Source: Accumulibacter sp. (GTDB lineage Bacteria > Pseudomonadota > Gammaproteobacteria > Burkholderiales > Rhodocyclaceae). From it: a stretch of DNA of 64,000 bases. Every line of letters begins with the position of its first letter. The stretch's first letter is position 1. Shown piece after piece: positions 53,967 through 63,075 of this stretch. The position numbers and the translations under genes are program-made. The stretch is from the NCBI GenBank assembly GCA_024235695.1, contig JACKLX010000004.1, positions 212,252 through 276,251 of the forward strand, read 5' to 3'. The notes beneath the pieces were generated by a model. That model had not been told where the DNA came from. It worked only from the letters and a program-made list of their open reading frames with translations, and made no database searches.

Positions 53967-54866
53967 ATGTGGTTCAAGAACCTCTACCTCTACCGCCTGC
54001 CCGGCAACTGGGCCGTCGACGCCGGCCAGCTTGAGGAACAACTCGCCCGGCTGACGCTGCAAGCGTGCAGCGCGACCGATCCACGAAGCATCGGCTGGGT
54101 GGCGCCGCGCGACGCTGGCGCGCTGATTCATTCGGTCAACCAGCAGTGGCTGCTGGCGTTGGGTGTCGAGGAGAAGCTGCTGCCGGCGTCGATCGTCAAG
54201 CGCTTCGCCAGCGACAAGGCGAAAGACATCGAGGAGGCCGAAGGACGTCGCATCGGCCGCAAGGAAATGCGCGAGATCCAGGAGCAGATGACCCTCGAAC
54301 TCCTGCCGCGTGCCTTCATCCGCAGCCGCCGGACCCATGCCTGGATCGACCGCGGCAATGGCTGGCTGGTGATCGACTCCAGTTCGCCGGCGAAAGCCGA
54401 GGAGTTCCTCGAACAGCTGCACAAATCGGTCGACGACGTACCGACGAAAGCGCTCAAGGTCGCGCAATCGCCATCCGCGGCAATGACCGGCTGGGTCGCC
54501 GCCGGCGAGCCGCCGGCAGGCTTCACGCTCGACCAGGATCTTGAACTGCGCTCGGCCGAGAAGGCCACCGTGCGCTACGTCAAGCACACGCTGGAGGGCG
54601 AAGAAATCCGTCAACACATCGCCGCCGGCAAGGTCGTCACCCGCCTGGCAATGACCTGGAACGACCGCATCTCCTTCGTCCTCGACGACCAGCTGCAGGT
54701 CAAGCGGCTGGCTTTCCTCGACATCCTCAAGGAGCAGGCCGACGGTCAGGGCGAGAATGAAGACGAGCGCTTCGATAGCGACTTCACGCTGATGAGCGGC
54801 GAGCTGGCGCGACTGCTCGACGACCTGGTCGCGGCACTGGGCGGCGAACCGGCGGCCGCCGCGTAG
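53967..54866 (+). CDS. rdgC: Recombination-associated protein RdgC
   Basis: This 299-residue DNA-binding ring protein starts MWFKNLYLYRLPG and contains the typical GWVAPRDAGAL, INQQWLLALGVEEKLLPASIV-like and GRKEMREIQEQMTLELLPRAF segments. RdgC is a dimeric toroid that binds duplex DNA and restrains RecA. Its start lies 194 bases from the divergent PHP gene. Confidence 0.96.
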   Translation: MWFKNLYLYRLPGNWAVDAGQLEEQLARLTLQACSATDPRSIGWVAPRDAGALIHSVNQQWLLALGVEEKLLPASIVKRFASDKAKDIEEAEGRRIGRKEMREIQEQMTLELLPRAFIRSRRTHAWIDRGNGWLVIDSSSPAKAEEFLEQLHKSVDDVPTKALKVAQSPSAAMTGWVAAGEPPAGFTLDQDLELRSAEKATVRYVKHTLEGEEIRQHIAAGKVVTRLAMTWNDRISFVLDDQLQVKRLAFLDILKEQADGQGENEDERFDSDFTLMSGELARLLDDLVAALGGEPAAAA

Positions 54867-55043
54867 GCTGTCGCTGGTCGCACGGCGCCAGCCTGCGCAG
54901 TCTGGCGCGATGGGGGTCGCGCGCCACCTTCAGCGGACCCTCGGCGCGGGCGGGTTGGTCCACTGCGGAGAACGGTGGCAAGCGCAGCGTCGTGGTGCAC
55001 CGGCGACCGTCACGAACCGGCGGCTGACCGGTTCGTCGCGCGG

Positions 55044-56138
55044 TCAGCGCCCGCGATCCGCCAGCGCCAGGGCGCGCATCACGGCGGCCGTGCGGGTCTC
55101 GACGCCAAGCTTGGCGAAAACGTGTTCGAGATGCTTCTCGATGGTGCGAACCGACGCACCGAGTATGGCCGCGATGTCGCCATTGGTCTTGCCGGCGGCG
55201 ACCCAGCCAAGCACCTCACCTTCGCGCGGCGTGAGGGTGACGTTCTGGAACTGATCGCCTGAGGGCACGGCGCCGCTTTCGCGGACGAAGATCATTCTTG
55301 CGTCTGGCGAGTTGGGGTCGGGGCACCAGCGCAGGGTCAGCCTGCGCCCGGCACGGGTGAGCACCAGAGGACTGATTGCCGACCCGCCCGCCGCGCCTGG
55401 CGACCGGTCTGCACGGCGCAGCCAGGCATCGATCGGCGGCGGCAGCACGGCTCCCGCAAGCAGCGACGCAGCCGGCCACCACGACGCCAGAAGCGCAGTT
55501 GCACGCGGCGCCAGACCGGCCAGTCGTCGCTGCGCGTCCACCGCAATCGCCGCCCAGCCGTGGCTTTCCAATCCGGCGCGAAGTTCGCCAAGCGCCACCA
55601 GCGCGTCGGCGAGTTGCAGCGAGTGGCGATACATCGCGGCCAGTGGGCGCCGAATGACGTCGAGCAGCGCCCGGTCGCGCGCACTGAAGTCGCGTCGCTT
55701 GCGATTCAGCACCAGGCTGACGAGGCGCCGGTTGTCGACGTAGAGCGGAACGGCGATCACGCTGTCGATGCCGAGATGGCGGTAGTAGTCGTTGAACAGC
55801 GCGCTGTGACGAAATTCGTGGCCCGAAAGCGCGTCGGAAATTCGCTGTGCCCCACCGTCCGGGTGGGCACTGTGATAACGAACCAGCGGGTGGGTGTGGA
55901 AATGGCGATTGAAGCACGCGGCATCGGCGGCGGAAATCGCGTCCGGCGGGTCACTGACCACGGTTCGGCGGCCGTTGGTGAGGTCGCAAGAGCTCAACGT
56001 CGTCAGTTCCGAGGCGACCAGTCGTGGTATCTCGGCCAGGCTGCGCCGCACGAATGCTGCCGGCTCGACGCTTCCCGAAGCGATCGCGGCGAGCGTTCGC
56101 ACGGCCGCCATGGCGTCGCGCTGCGTGATCTCTCCCAT
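55044..56138 (-). CDS. LuxR-type transcriptional regulator with GAF-like domain
   Basis: This 364-residue regulator has an N-terminal GAF-like sensor (about 20-190, IDSVIAVPLYVDNRRLVSLVLNRKRRDF) and a C-terminal HTH (about 300-360, LTPREGEVLGWVAAGKTNGDIAAILGASVRTIEKHLEHVFAKLGV). No receiver domain is present, so a small molecule or partner probably controls it. The ATG at 56138 has GAGGAG nine bases upstream. It is divergent from the DUF1059 gene, its possible target. Confidence 0.9.
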   Translation of the reverse strand: MGEITQRDAMAAVRTLAAIASGSVEPAAFVRRSLAEIPRLVASELTTLSSCDLTNGRRTVVSDPPDAISAADAACFNRHFHTHPLVRYHSAHPDGGAQRISDALSGHEFRHSALFNDYYRHLGIDSVIAVPLYVDNRRLVSLVLNRKRRDFSARDRALLDVIRRPLAAMYRHSLQLADALVALGELRAGLESHGWAAIAVDAQRRLAGLAPRATALLASWWPAASLLAGAVLPPPIDAWLRRADRSPGAAGGSAISPLVLTRAGRRLTLRWCPDPNSPDARMIFVRESGAVPSGDQFQNVTLTPREGEVLGWVAAGKTNGDIAAILGASVRTIEKHLEHVFAKLGVETRTAAVMRALALADRGR

Positions 56139-56303
56139 GGTGCGCACTCCTCAGGCCGACGTTGCCCGAAGCCCGACATGCCGCTACCGGCAAGTACGTG
56201 GAGTTACGTATTTGCCGCTCGCTCCAGCAGATCTAAAAATAGTCAACGGCAACGGCATTGCAAGGCCGCTGGCCGCCACCACGAGAAGACCAAGGAGACC
56301 ACC

Positions 56304-56498
56304 ATGACTCGCAAATACATCGACTGTCGCGAATACCCGAGTGAATTGAAGTGCACCGTCGCCATCGGGGCGGACTCGGAAGAAGAACTGCTCGAAGCCG
56401 CTGTGCAACACGCGGTCGCCGTTCACGGACACCAGGACAGCCAGGAACTGCGCGATACCTTGAGCACGCTGTTCAAGGAAGGCGAGCCGCGACCCTGA
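56304..56498 (+). CDS. DUF1059 small protein
   Basis: This 64-residue protein starts MTRKYIDCREYPSELKCTVAI and ends with a VHGHQDSQELRDTL helix, matching DUF1059 (YIDCREYPSE with conserved Cys). Function unknown. AAGGAG lies six bases before the ATG. Located at the edge of the accessory island; a shared intergenic region with the LuxR gene suggests co-regulation. Confidence 0.88.
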   Translation: MTRKYIDCREYPSELKCTVAIGADSEEELLEAAVQHAVAVHGHQDSQELRDTLSTLFKEGEPRP

Positions 56499-56846
56499 TC
56501 GCGGTGTAGGCGGCAAGCAGACCGCAACGGCCATCAACGAGGACAAGCGCAACGATTTTCTCGGCCGCTTGGTCAACGATCTCGACGCAACCTTGCACGC
56601 CGCCAGGCCGATCATCTCCACTCGGTTTGACGTGTCGGCTGCAAGCAGCGCAGCGTCATCCGAATCTTCATCCTGGTGTGGTGTCGGGTGCTTGTGCCGC
56701 CTGAGCCAAGCAAAGGTGTTGACCTGAAAAGCGCGTCGCTAGAAGCGTGAACCTGACGGCAGTTCCTTGGTTTTCCGCAAGTCCATAGGCGTCACTGTCT
56801 TACCCCACATTCACCGGCACGAGCGGTCTCGTGTCGTTGCCAGCGA
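56499..56846. other. Intergenic region at the left edge of the accessory island
   Basis: This 348-base region between the DUF1059 gene and the hsdR end contains a short fragment of a methyltransferase-like gene (56521-56628) and otherwise nothing recognisable. It is likely the left junction of the restriction island. Confidence 0.5.
56521..56628 (+). pseudogene. Fragment resembling the N-terminus of a SAM-methyltransferase
   Basis: This frame reads AINEDKRNDFLGRLVNDLDATLHAARPIISTRF, recalling the N-terminal helices of class I methyltransferases (typically NExKLNxFLGxxVxDLGAxxxAxxVxIGxxLGLY). There is no start codon near and the similarity stops after about 35 residues. I take it as a truncated gene cut by insertion of the island or by deletion. 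The resemblance is from memory and not from alignment. Confidence 0.35.
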
Positions 56847-59800
56847 TCATGATGCATATACCCCCGCATTCCGCTCCGGGTAGCTCTCATACACATGCTC
56901 GAACACCGCCGAGCATTTCTGGTTGTAGAGTTCGGGCGTATAGGCACGCGGTAGCCCCGCATCGAGCGTGTCTTCGATGGTCAGCTTGAGCTGCGAGCGC
57001 GCGGTCGATTTCTTCCGCCAGTTGAGCACCAGCAGTTCCTTGAGCCGCGCCAAGAGGTCTTGCGCCACCTTCTTCACCTCGGCCCGTTCCTCGGCGCTGA
57101 GTTCAGGGGCCGATCGCGTGAGGATGTCGAAGACAACCAGCTCTTCCTCACTCATGTTCTCGCGCACATGCCGTTTCTGCTCGTCATTCAAGCGGTTGCT
57201 CAAGGCAAGCAATTCGGCATACAGCGCCTCGATGGAGGCGCTGCCGACGTTGTAGCTTTCGATCAGCGCTTCGAACTTCTCGGCGAAGTCTGCCCTTGTG
57301 CGATTGAGCTGGATCATCTTCTCCAGTTGGGCGCGGATGGCCGCCTTGAGGGCTTCCAGCTCGGTATTCTTGTGCTTGGACTGCTTGAAGCGCTGCGCCA
57401 GTGCCTCGAAGTTGATCTGCGAGAGGTCAAGTGCCGGTGGCCCCTCTTGGCGGATTTCGTGGCCGATGATCGATTCATCGAGCAGGCCGTTGATCTGCCG
57501 CATGACCTGCGAGATGTCGGGCGGGTCCGGGTTCAGCTTGGCGCGGATGGCCTCGGCCAGGGTCGTCAGGCAGGCGACGCGGCTGGCGAATTCCGCTACC
57601 GCCGGGTTGGGCTTCACGGCGCCGTAGAGCATGCTCACCAGTCGCTCATGGGCAAAGAAGTCGCGGCGCAGCGGATCGGGAGAGATCAGCGCGTTCATGC
57701 CGTCCTGGATGCGCGACAGGCGCTCGATGCTGCCGGCTGCCGCCGCCTCGATTTCGCCCAGCATCACGCCGTGCATGGCGCAAAAGGCCGTGGCATCGAC
57801 CACCGCCTTGCGCAGCTCCTCGACCAGTTGCTGCTTGTCCTTGACCGGGCTCTTGCCGTCCTTGCCGGCGCCGTAGATCGCCAACGCCTTTTCCAGAGAG
57901 ACGAAGACGTTGGCGTAATCGACGATGATGCCGCTGTGCTTGCCGGGGAACACGCGGTTGGCGCGGGCGATGCTCTGCATCAGCGTGTGATTGCGCATCG
58001 GCTTGTCGAGATACACCGTCGAGCAGCTCGGCGCGTCGAAACCGGTCAGCCACATGGCGCAGACAAACACCAGGCGCAGCGGGTCGTCGCTATCCTTGAA
58101 TTTCTCATCCAGCCCAGGCTGCGACTCGTTCATGCGCTTGCGGTGCGGCTCGATGTCGAGACCAAGATTCTGCATCTGCTGGATTTCGTTCTGCCCCGCC
58201 GAGACGATCACCGCCATGTCGGTGCTGGTCAGCGCCTTCAGTCGCTGTTTGAGCTCGGCCAGGCGCAGATCGTGTCCTGCCTGTTCTGGCGTCATCTCGC
58301 CACCACGCGACAGATACGCCAGCTCGCCCACTTCCTGCTGCACCCGTTCTGTTTCCGCCGCCCAGTGCCGCTTCACCTTGTCGTGCATGCGCAGTGCCGT
58401 GGCCTTGTCGATTGACACCACCATCGCCTTGCCGACCGCATTTGCCAGCATTCCCCGGCCGAGGAAATGCCGCACGATGTCCTGTGCCACGGTTTCCAGC
58501 CGGTCGTCGCGCGTAATCAGGTGGTATTGCCGCCCCAGCACACGCTCCAGCTTGGCCTCTTGATCCGCGTCGAGTTCGGCCTCCTCGATCACGCGGTAGA
58601 TGTCTTCGTTCAGGTCGGGATTGACGAGCTGCAACTCCGGCGTGCGGTTCTCGTAGAACAGCGGCACGGTGGCGCCGTCCTCGATCGACTGCTGAAAATC
58701 GTAGATCGAGACGTAGTCGCCGAAGACTTCCTTGGTGCGCTCCTCGCCGGCGATCAGCGGCGTGCCGGTGAAGGCCAGGAACATCGCCTTGGGCAAAGCG
58801 GCGCGCATGTTGAGCGCCAGAGTGTCGTACTGGCTGCGGTGCGCCTCGTCGGTCAGCACTATCACGTCGGAGCGGTCGCAGAGCAATTCCGGCGTCTGGA
58901 ACTTGTGCACCAGCGTAAACACGTAGCGATGATTACCGCGCAGCAGTTCGCGCAGATGTGCGCCGCTGGCAGCGTGGCAGGTATCGCCCTCGGCCTCGGA
59001 CACCGCAGCCGTGGCCTTGAAGGTCTTGGCGATCTGCTCGTCGAGCTCGAGGCGGTCGGTGACGACGACAAACGTCCAGTTACCAGCCAGCTTGCGCAGC
59101 ACCTTCTGGGCAAAAAACACCATCGAGAAGCTCTTGCCGCTGCCCTGTGTCTGCCAGAACACGCCGCCGCGCCCGTGGCCCAGCTTGCGCGCTTCGAGCA
59201 TCTTGCGAACAGCGTTATTGACGCCGAGGAACTGGTGGTTCTGGCTCAGAATCTTGATCAGCCCGGCCTTGTGCTCGGAAAACAGCGTGAAGTTCTCGAC
59301 CAGGTCGAGCAGACGGGTGGGGTCGCAGGTGCCGCGCAGCATCACTTCCAGCGATACGCGGCGCGGTTCGTCCTCGCGCGCGATGCGCTTCCACTCGAAG
59401 AAGCGATCCCACTCCGCCGTGAGCGAGCCGACACGGCTGTCGGTGCCGTTGGAGGCGATCAGCAGGGCATTGCTCCACAACAGCGCCGGAATCTGTTGCT
59501 TGTAGTGCGTGAGGTTCTCGTCGAAGGCGGCCCGTGCCCGCACGCCTGGTTTTTTCAGTTCAATCACCACCCAGGGCAGGCCATTGACGAAGCCGACCAG
59601 GTCGGGCCGGCAGGTGTACAGCGCGCCGGTGACGCTGAACTGGCTGACCAGCAGGAAGTCGTTGTTCTCCGGGTTCTCCCAATCGACCACGCGCAGGCGT
59701 TCGGTGCATTGGCCACCACTCTGGCCGCCGTGCTCCCGGTCGGGGACGGATACCGTGATGCCTTCCTTGAGCAGCCGATAGACCTCGCGGTTGGCGGCTT

Positions 59801-60062
59801 CCAGACTCATCGCCCCGCGGTCGCGGGTCAGTTCATCGACCGCGTTGCTGATGGCCGCTGGCGGCAACGTGGGGTTGAATTTGCGCAGCGCGGCGCGCAA
59901 ACGTTTCACCAGTACCGCCTCGCCCCTGGTCTCGCGCCCCAGCGTACCACCGGCGCCGAAGGTTTCTTCCACCGCCGACACCGTCTGCCAGCCAAGCGCG
60001 GCAAACAGGCCAATGGCTGGTCGTTCGACGAGCTGGTCTTCGCTGTAGGCGTGTTGGCTCAT
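56847..60062 (-). CDS. hsdR: Type I restriction endonuclease subunit HsdR
   Basis: This 1071-residue subunit cleaves and translocates DNA. The nuclease domain has a PD-(D/E)xK core (RPDLVGFVNGLPWVVIELKKPG, near residue 158). The motor has Walker A QGSGKSFSMVFF (near 310), the Walker B/DEAD box VLTDEAHRSQYD (near 405) and TGTPL. It is intact and of usual length. Its ATG overlaps the DUF1016-chimera stop (ATGA). In isolation, without working HsdM and HsdS, restriction would not be expected. Confidence 0.95.
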   Translation of the reverse strand: MSQHAYSEDQLVERPAIGLFAALGWQTVSAVEETFGAGGTLGRETRGEAVLVKRLRAALRKFNPTLPPAAISNAVDELTRDRGAMSLEAANREVYRLLKEGITVSVPDREHGGQSGGQCTERLRVVDWENPENNDFLLVSQFSVTGALYTCRPDLVGFVNGLPWVVIELKKPGVRARAAFDENLTHYKQQIPALLWSNALLIASNGTDSRVGSLTAEWDRFFEWKRIAREDEPRRVSLEVMLRGTCDPTRLLDLVENFTLFSEHKAGLIKILSQNHQFLGVNNAVRKMLEARKLGHGRGGVFWQTQGSGKSFSMVFFAQKVLRKLAGNWTFVVVTDRLELDEQIAKTFKATAAVSEAEGDTCHAASGAHLRELLRGNHRYVFTLVHKFQTPELLCDRSDVIVLTDEAHRSQYDTLALNMRAALPKAMFLAFTGTPLIAGEERTKEVFGDYVSIYDFQQSIEDGATVPLFYENRTPELQLVNPDLNEDIYRVIEEAELDADQEAKLERVLGRQYHLITRDDRLETVAQDIVRHFLGRGMLANAVGKAMVVSIDKATALRMHDKVKRHWAAETERVQQEVGELAYLSRGGEMTPEQAGHDLRLAELKQRLKALTSTDMAVIVSAGQNEIQQMQNLGLDIEPHRKRMNESQPGLDEKFKDSDDPLRLVFVCAMWLTGFDAPSCSTVYLDKPMRNHTLMQSIARANRVFPGKHSGIIVDYANVFVSLEKALAIYGAGKDGKSPVKDKQQLVEELRKAVVDATAFCAMHGVMLGEIEAAAAGSIERLSRIQDGMNALISPDPLRRDFFAHERLVSMLYGAVKPNPAVAEFASRVACLTTLAEAIRAKLNPDPPDISQVMRQINGLLDESIIGHEIRQEGPPALDLSQINFEALAQRFKQSKHKNTELEALKAAIRAQLEKMIQLNRTRADFAEKFEALIESYNVGSASIEALYAELLALSNRLNDEQKRHVRENMSEEELVVFDILTRSAPELSAEERAEVKKVAQDLLARLKELLVLNWRKKSTARSQLKLTIEDTLDAGLPRAYTPELYNQKCSAVFEHVYESYPERNAGVYAS

Positions 60063-60505
60063 TCCCCGTCGTCCGCTTCGCTGTCACCGATCAGCGCCTG
60101 CTCGATGCCTTCGTCGCCGACCCCGAGAAAATCGAACAGATAGGGATCCTTGAGCGATTCGCGAGCCAGGTCGGATTGAGGCTTGGCCAACTGCAAGCCG
60201 AAGTTGGTGATGGCCTGCCCCGGTCGTTCCAGCAGGCGCCGCTCGATATGAATCGCCAGCACATTGCGTGACCAGCCGTGTTCGATCGCACCGTGGGCAT
60301 AGGCCAGGCGCTGCTCCGGGGCCTTCAGCTTGCTGAGCAGCACGAGGTTGTGGCCCCAGGGCAATTGTCCAACAGCCTGTTGGACAATTGCCGCATCCGG
60401 CCAGGCCTCGGCAAAGGCACGCATGTACATCAGGTTGGCGCCGGCAACGCGCCCAATGGCGGGCTGCTCGACGAATTGGTCTTCGCTGCAGGCATGGGCG
60501 CTCAT
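60059..60505 (-). CDS. Chimeric DUF1016 (YhcG) fragment with hsdR-like start
   Basis: This 148-residue frame has two origins. Residues 1-19 (MSAHACSEDQFVEQPAIGR) mirror the first 19 residues of HsdR (MSQHAYSEDQLVERPAIGL). Residues about 24-135 match the middle of DUF1016 proteins (RAFAEAWPDAAIVQQAVGQLPWGHN, then ESLKDPYLFDFLG). The PDDEXK nuclease part expected at the DUF1016 C-terminus is missing. It overlaps hsdS and hsdR by ATGA. It probably arose by a deletion that joined a duplicated hsdR 5' end to DUF1016. Function doubtful. Confidence 0.7.
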   Translation of the reverse strand: MSAHACSEDQFVEQPAIGRVAGANLMYMRAFAEAWPDAAIVQQAVGQLPWGHNLVLLSKLKAPEQRLAYAHGAIEHGWSRNVLAIHIERRLLERPGQAITNFGLQLAKPQSDLARESLKDPYLFDFLGVGDEGIEQALIGDSEADDGE

Positions 60506-61676
60506 GGCTCAGGCGGCCTCGCCTCGATCTGACCGGAGAGCAGGCGCGGCAGCAGCAGGTCGCGGGTGCGGCGGAGGTTCCGGATCGCTTTTCTGTGAGT
60601 CTCCTGCGTTACCAGCATTGGTCGAATCAGTGAGGAAAATCGCTTTGCGGTCATTCGGTCAGCGACAACCACCTCTTTGGCAGAGAGTGGAATCCAATGA
60701 CGTTTGTATTCCTGCGTATGCACAAGACTGTTCACTGCGTAGAAGACGTACGCAGTCGGCATATCTTGGCTTGCCACGAAGGGGACGACGTTTGGTCCGA
60801 CAGAAAACGGCTCGATTAGAAGCTGCATCTTGCATGTGTGGTCTCCAAAGATCGCTATTGGCAACGCTGAAGATGCACTATGGTCGGGTGCATTGTCATG
60901 GAAGCCCAGAAGCTCACTTGTTGATTGGTCGATGACTGGAATAGCGCCCTCCGGCTTTACATCGGCCTCGCGGTAGACCGAGCCAGCGGGTCGCCTAGCG
61001 AGAATATTTTTGGCCGTATTCACCTTCCACCCATGCGGAATCTCGCCAAGTGTCGAAGCGACGCGCGGGTGGTGTTCGTGGCCGGGGAAACGAAGTGGAC
61101 AAACCACTCGCGGTAGAGGGCGCTGGCCATCGACTCCAGAATCCTGATGCGCTGCTGGTTGTTCTCGATGAGTTCGTCGTAGGCCGACAGGATGCCCGCG
61201 ATGCGTTGCTGGGCGGGCCGCGGCGGGAGCGGGACGTCGACTCCCTCAATTTGGCTTCCACTCATGTTTGGTTGAGCTGCACCATCAGCCAAGTAGAAGA
61301 ACTTCTCTTGATACTCTTGGCTGCTGACGACTGCCCAAATGAAGTCCGGATCAGCGTCGACCGCGACAATCTTGGCGACGCGCTGGTTCAGTAGAAGTAT
61401 CCGATTGGTGCGAACCCTTCCAACCTTTCCGGCAGTAGCCCCGGTCATAGCGACAAGAATGTCCCCGTCTTTGATGACGAACTTCTGAAGTCGTTGTGTG
61501 AGCAGGCTTTCGGGGACACAGTCAGTTGTTGCAAGGTCAACGGAGTTGTTGCCGGTGATGTTCTTGATTTTGACGACAGGGATTCCGGCTGTTCGCCAAT
61601 CACTGCTCTTGAAGGCGTAGCCCGGAACAACGCGACAAACGTCACCAAGTCGCCCTCGATACCACACCGTACTCAT
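60502..61676 (-). pseudogene. hsdS: Type I specificity subunit HsdS, 1-nt frameshift
   Basis: The gene encodes two target-recognition domains. The first is residues 1 to about 200 ([22 protein letters not shown] to LYREWFVHF) and the second is in another frame (RFPGHEHHPRVASTLGEIPHGWKVNTAKN to the end). The frame changes around 61091: after WFVHF the DNA reads TTCGTTTCCCC, and one extra C would restore WFVHFRFPGHE. So a 1-base deletion or a sequencing error breaks it. If real, only a half-HsdS is made. Half-HsdS can dimerise in some systems. It starts overlapping the hsdM stop. Confidence 0.8.
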
Positions 61677-62191
61677 GCGCTGAGAATCCCCGCCACATTC
61701 GCGGCGATGGTCTGCTCCAGTTCCCGCGCCTGGGCGTTCAGCGATTCCAACTCCTCGTTCAGGGTTTCGAGCTGTTCCTTGAAGTCCTCGTCGCTCACAT
61801 CCTCGCCCGGCGCGACGCCGACGTAGCGGCCGGGGTTGAGCGACCAGCCCTGGGCTGCGATCTCGGCCAGCGTTGCGGCCTTGCACAGGCCGGGCACGTC
61901 GGCATAAGCGGGGGTGTCACCAAAGACTTCCTTGAGCTTGGCCATTGTCTCGCCATCACCGACCCTTGTGTCGAGCGCCTCGCCGCGATAGAGGCGAACG
62001 AGGTTGGCGATGAAGCCTATCTGCGCCGGCGTCCATTCGCGATGGGCGCGGTCCACCTGTCGGTAGATGTGGCGGGCGTCGATGAAGAGCACCGTGTCGG
62101 CGCGTGCTGTCCTGGCTTTGCCCTTGTCGAAGAACCACAGCGTGCAGGGCAGCGTGACCGTGTAGAACATGTTGGGGCCGACGGCGACCAT
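61673..62191 (-). pseudogene. hsdM: HsdM, 3' third only
   Basis: This 172-residue frame begins [26 protein letters not shown] and continues to the C-terminus of type I modification subunits ([36 protein letters not shown]). A full HsdM has about 500 residues; the N-terminal domain and the SAM and NPPY motifs are absent. It directly follows an XRE-like remnant, so a deletion joined them. No methyltransferase activity is expected from this piece. Confidence 0.8.
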
Positions 62192-62195
62192 GACG

Positions 62196-62412
62196 TCAGG
62201 CGACCACGTCCAGGCCGCGTTTCTCCACCACACGCAGCCGCTTGAGGGCGGTGCCCGCCGGTCGCTTCTGGCCGATTTTCCACTTCTGCACAGTCGACAC
62301 ACGGGGGTTCAACAGGTGCGCGAAGACCGCCTGGCTGACCCGCGCCGTGCAGCCCTTTCGCCGTGTCGTGGACGGCTTCAAGAATCGCTGATTTCGTTTT
62401 CCGCATCGCCAT
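62196..62412 (-). pseudogene. XRE/HigA-like antitoxin remnant
   Basis: Two frames show pieces of a small HTH antitoxin: an N-terminal KTKSAILEAVHDTAKGLH in one frame (from 62412) and [33 protein letters not shown] to a TGA at 62196 in another. The middle part normally between them is missing. It is therefore an internally deleted gene. The toxin partner is not present. Confidence 0.65.
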
Positions 62413-62438
62413 TCACCGCCATCAATTCACCGGCACGA

Positions 62439-62543
62439 TCAGCCGAACGGCCAAGACAGCATCCTCTCCCCCGCCACGCCTCGAATGCCAACAGGCGCCA
62501 CCAAGTCGTGCCGCGCCGCCGCGCGCCTGGTGACCAGTGGCAT
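62439..62543 (-). pseudogene. Stub of a ParE-like toxin
   Basis: Directly overlapping the parD stop (TGATG), a 34-codon frame reads MPLVTRRAAARHDLV and then loses similarity. The start recalls ParE/RelE toxins (a VTRRAxxDL helix). The expected about 90 residues are not there. Weak call; it could be chance. Confidence 0.3.
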
Positions 62544-62803
62544 CAGCGCGTTTTCTTTCGCGCTTCGACCTTGGCCAAGGCTTCCCTGCGGATCGCGCTC
62601 CAGTCCGCCGGGGTCAGTTCACTCTCAGCGCCACTCAGCCCTTCCAGCAGCTTCGCTTCGAGCTGTTCGTCGGCTTTGCGTTTCTCGTCGGCGCGGATCA
62701 GCTCGCGTACATATTCGCTCACGCTGCTGTAGCGGCCTTGGGCGATCTGTCCATCCACGAACTGCTTCAAGGGGTCGGGCAGCGAAATATTCATGCTTTG
62801 CAT
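62543..62803 (-). CDS. ParD-type antitoxin
   Basis: This 86-residue ribbon-helix-helix protein starts MQSMNISLPDPLKQFVDGQIAQGRYSSVSEYVRELIRADEKRK, typical of ParD/CopG antitoxins. AAGGAGG lies six bases before the ATG. The normally overlapping parE toxin is reduced to a stub, so this is an orphan antitoxin. Upstream GCAC-CTAAA-GTGC (62820-62832) could be its operator. Confidence 0.85.
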   Translation of the reverse strand: MQSMNISLPDPLKQFVDGQIAQGRYSSVSEYVRELIRADEKRKADEQLEAKLLEGLSGAESELTPADWSAIRREALAKVEARKKTR

Positions 62804-62867
62804 GGCACACCTCCTTATCGCACCTAAAGTGCCACAAGCGGCAGGAAATGGCAAAACCTGCCAATCG

Positions 62868-63075
62868 ATGGCGTTCCCGCTCGTGCACGCGCCAGCGGGC
62901 CAGGCTCCATGCGCGGCGCGTAACAGGCAAGGTCGTGGGGCAAGTCGGCCCGGGGCACAGCGTCGAGGAAATCCTGACCGATTATCCTTACCTTGAACGC
63001 GAGGACGTCATGCAAGCCATTCGCTATGCCGCGTGGCGTGCCGAAGAACGCGAGGTAATGCTGGGCAACGCATGA
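62868..63075 (+). pseudogene. DUF433 antitoxin with damaged 5' half
   Basis: The C-terminal 46 residues (from GTG 62935: GQVGPGHSVEEILTDYPYLEREDVMQAIRYAAWRAEEREVMLGNA) match DUF433 proteins well. The 5' half, beginning near ATG 62868 (MAFPLVHAPAGQ in one frame), does not stay in frame with this part and lacks the expected KPCIRG segment. Small deletions are the likely cause. It ends overlapping the DUF5615 start (ATGA), the usual pair arrangement. Confidence 0.6.

Noticed and set aside
58467-60143. Open frame of 558 codons on the plus strand, opposite hsdR
   Set aside because: It is antisense to the intact HsdR motor and nuclease domains.
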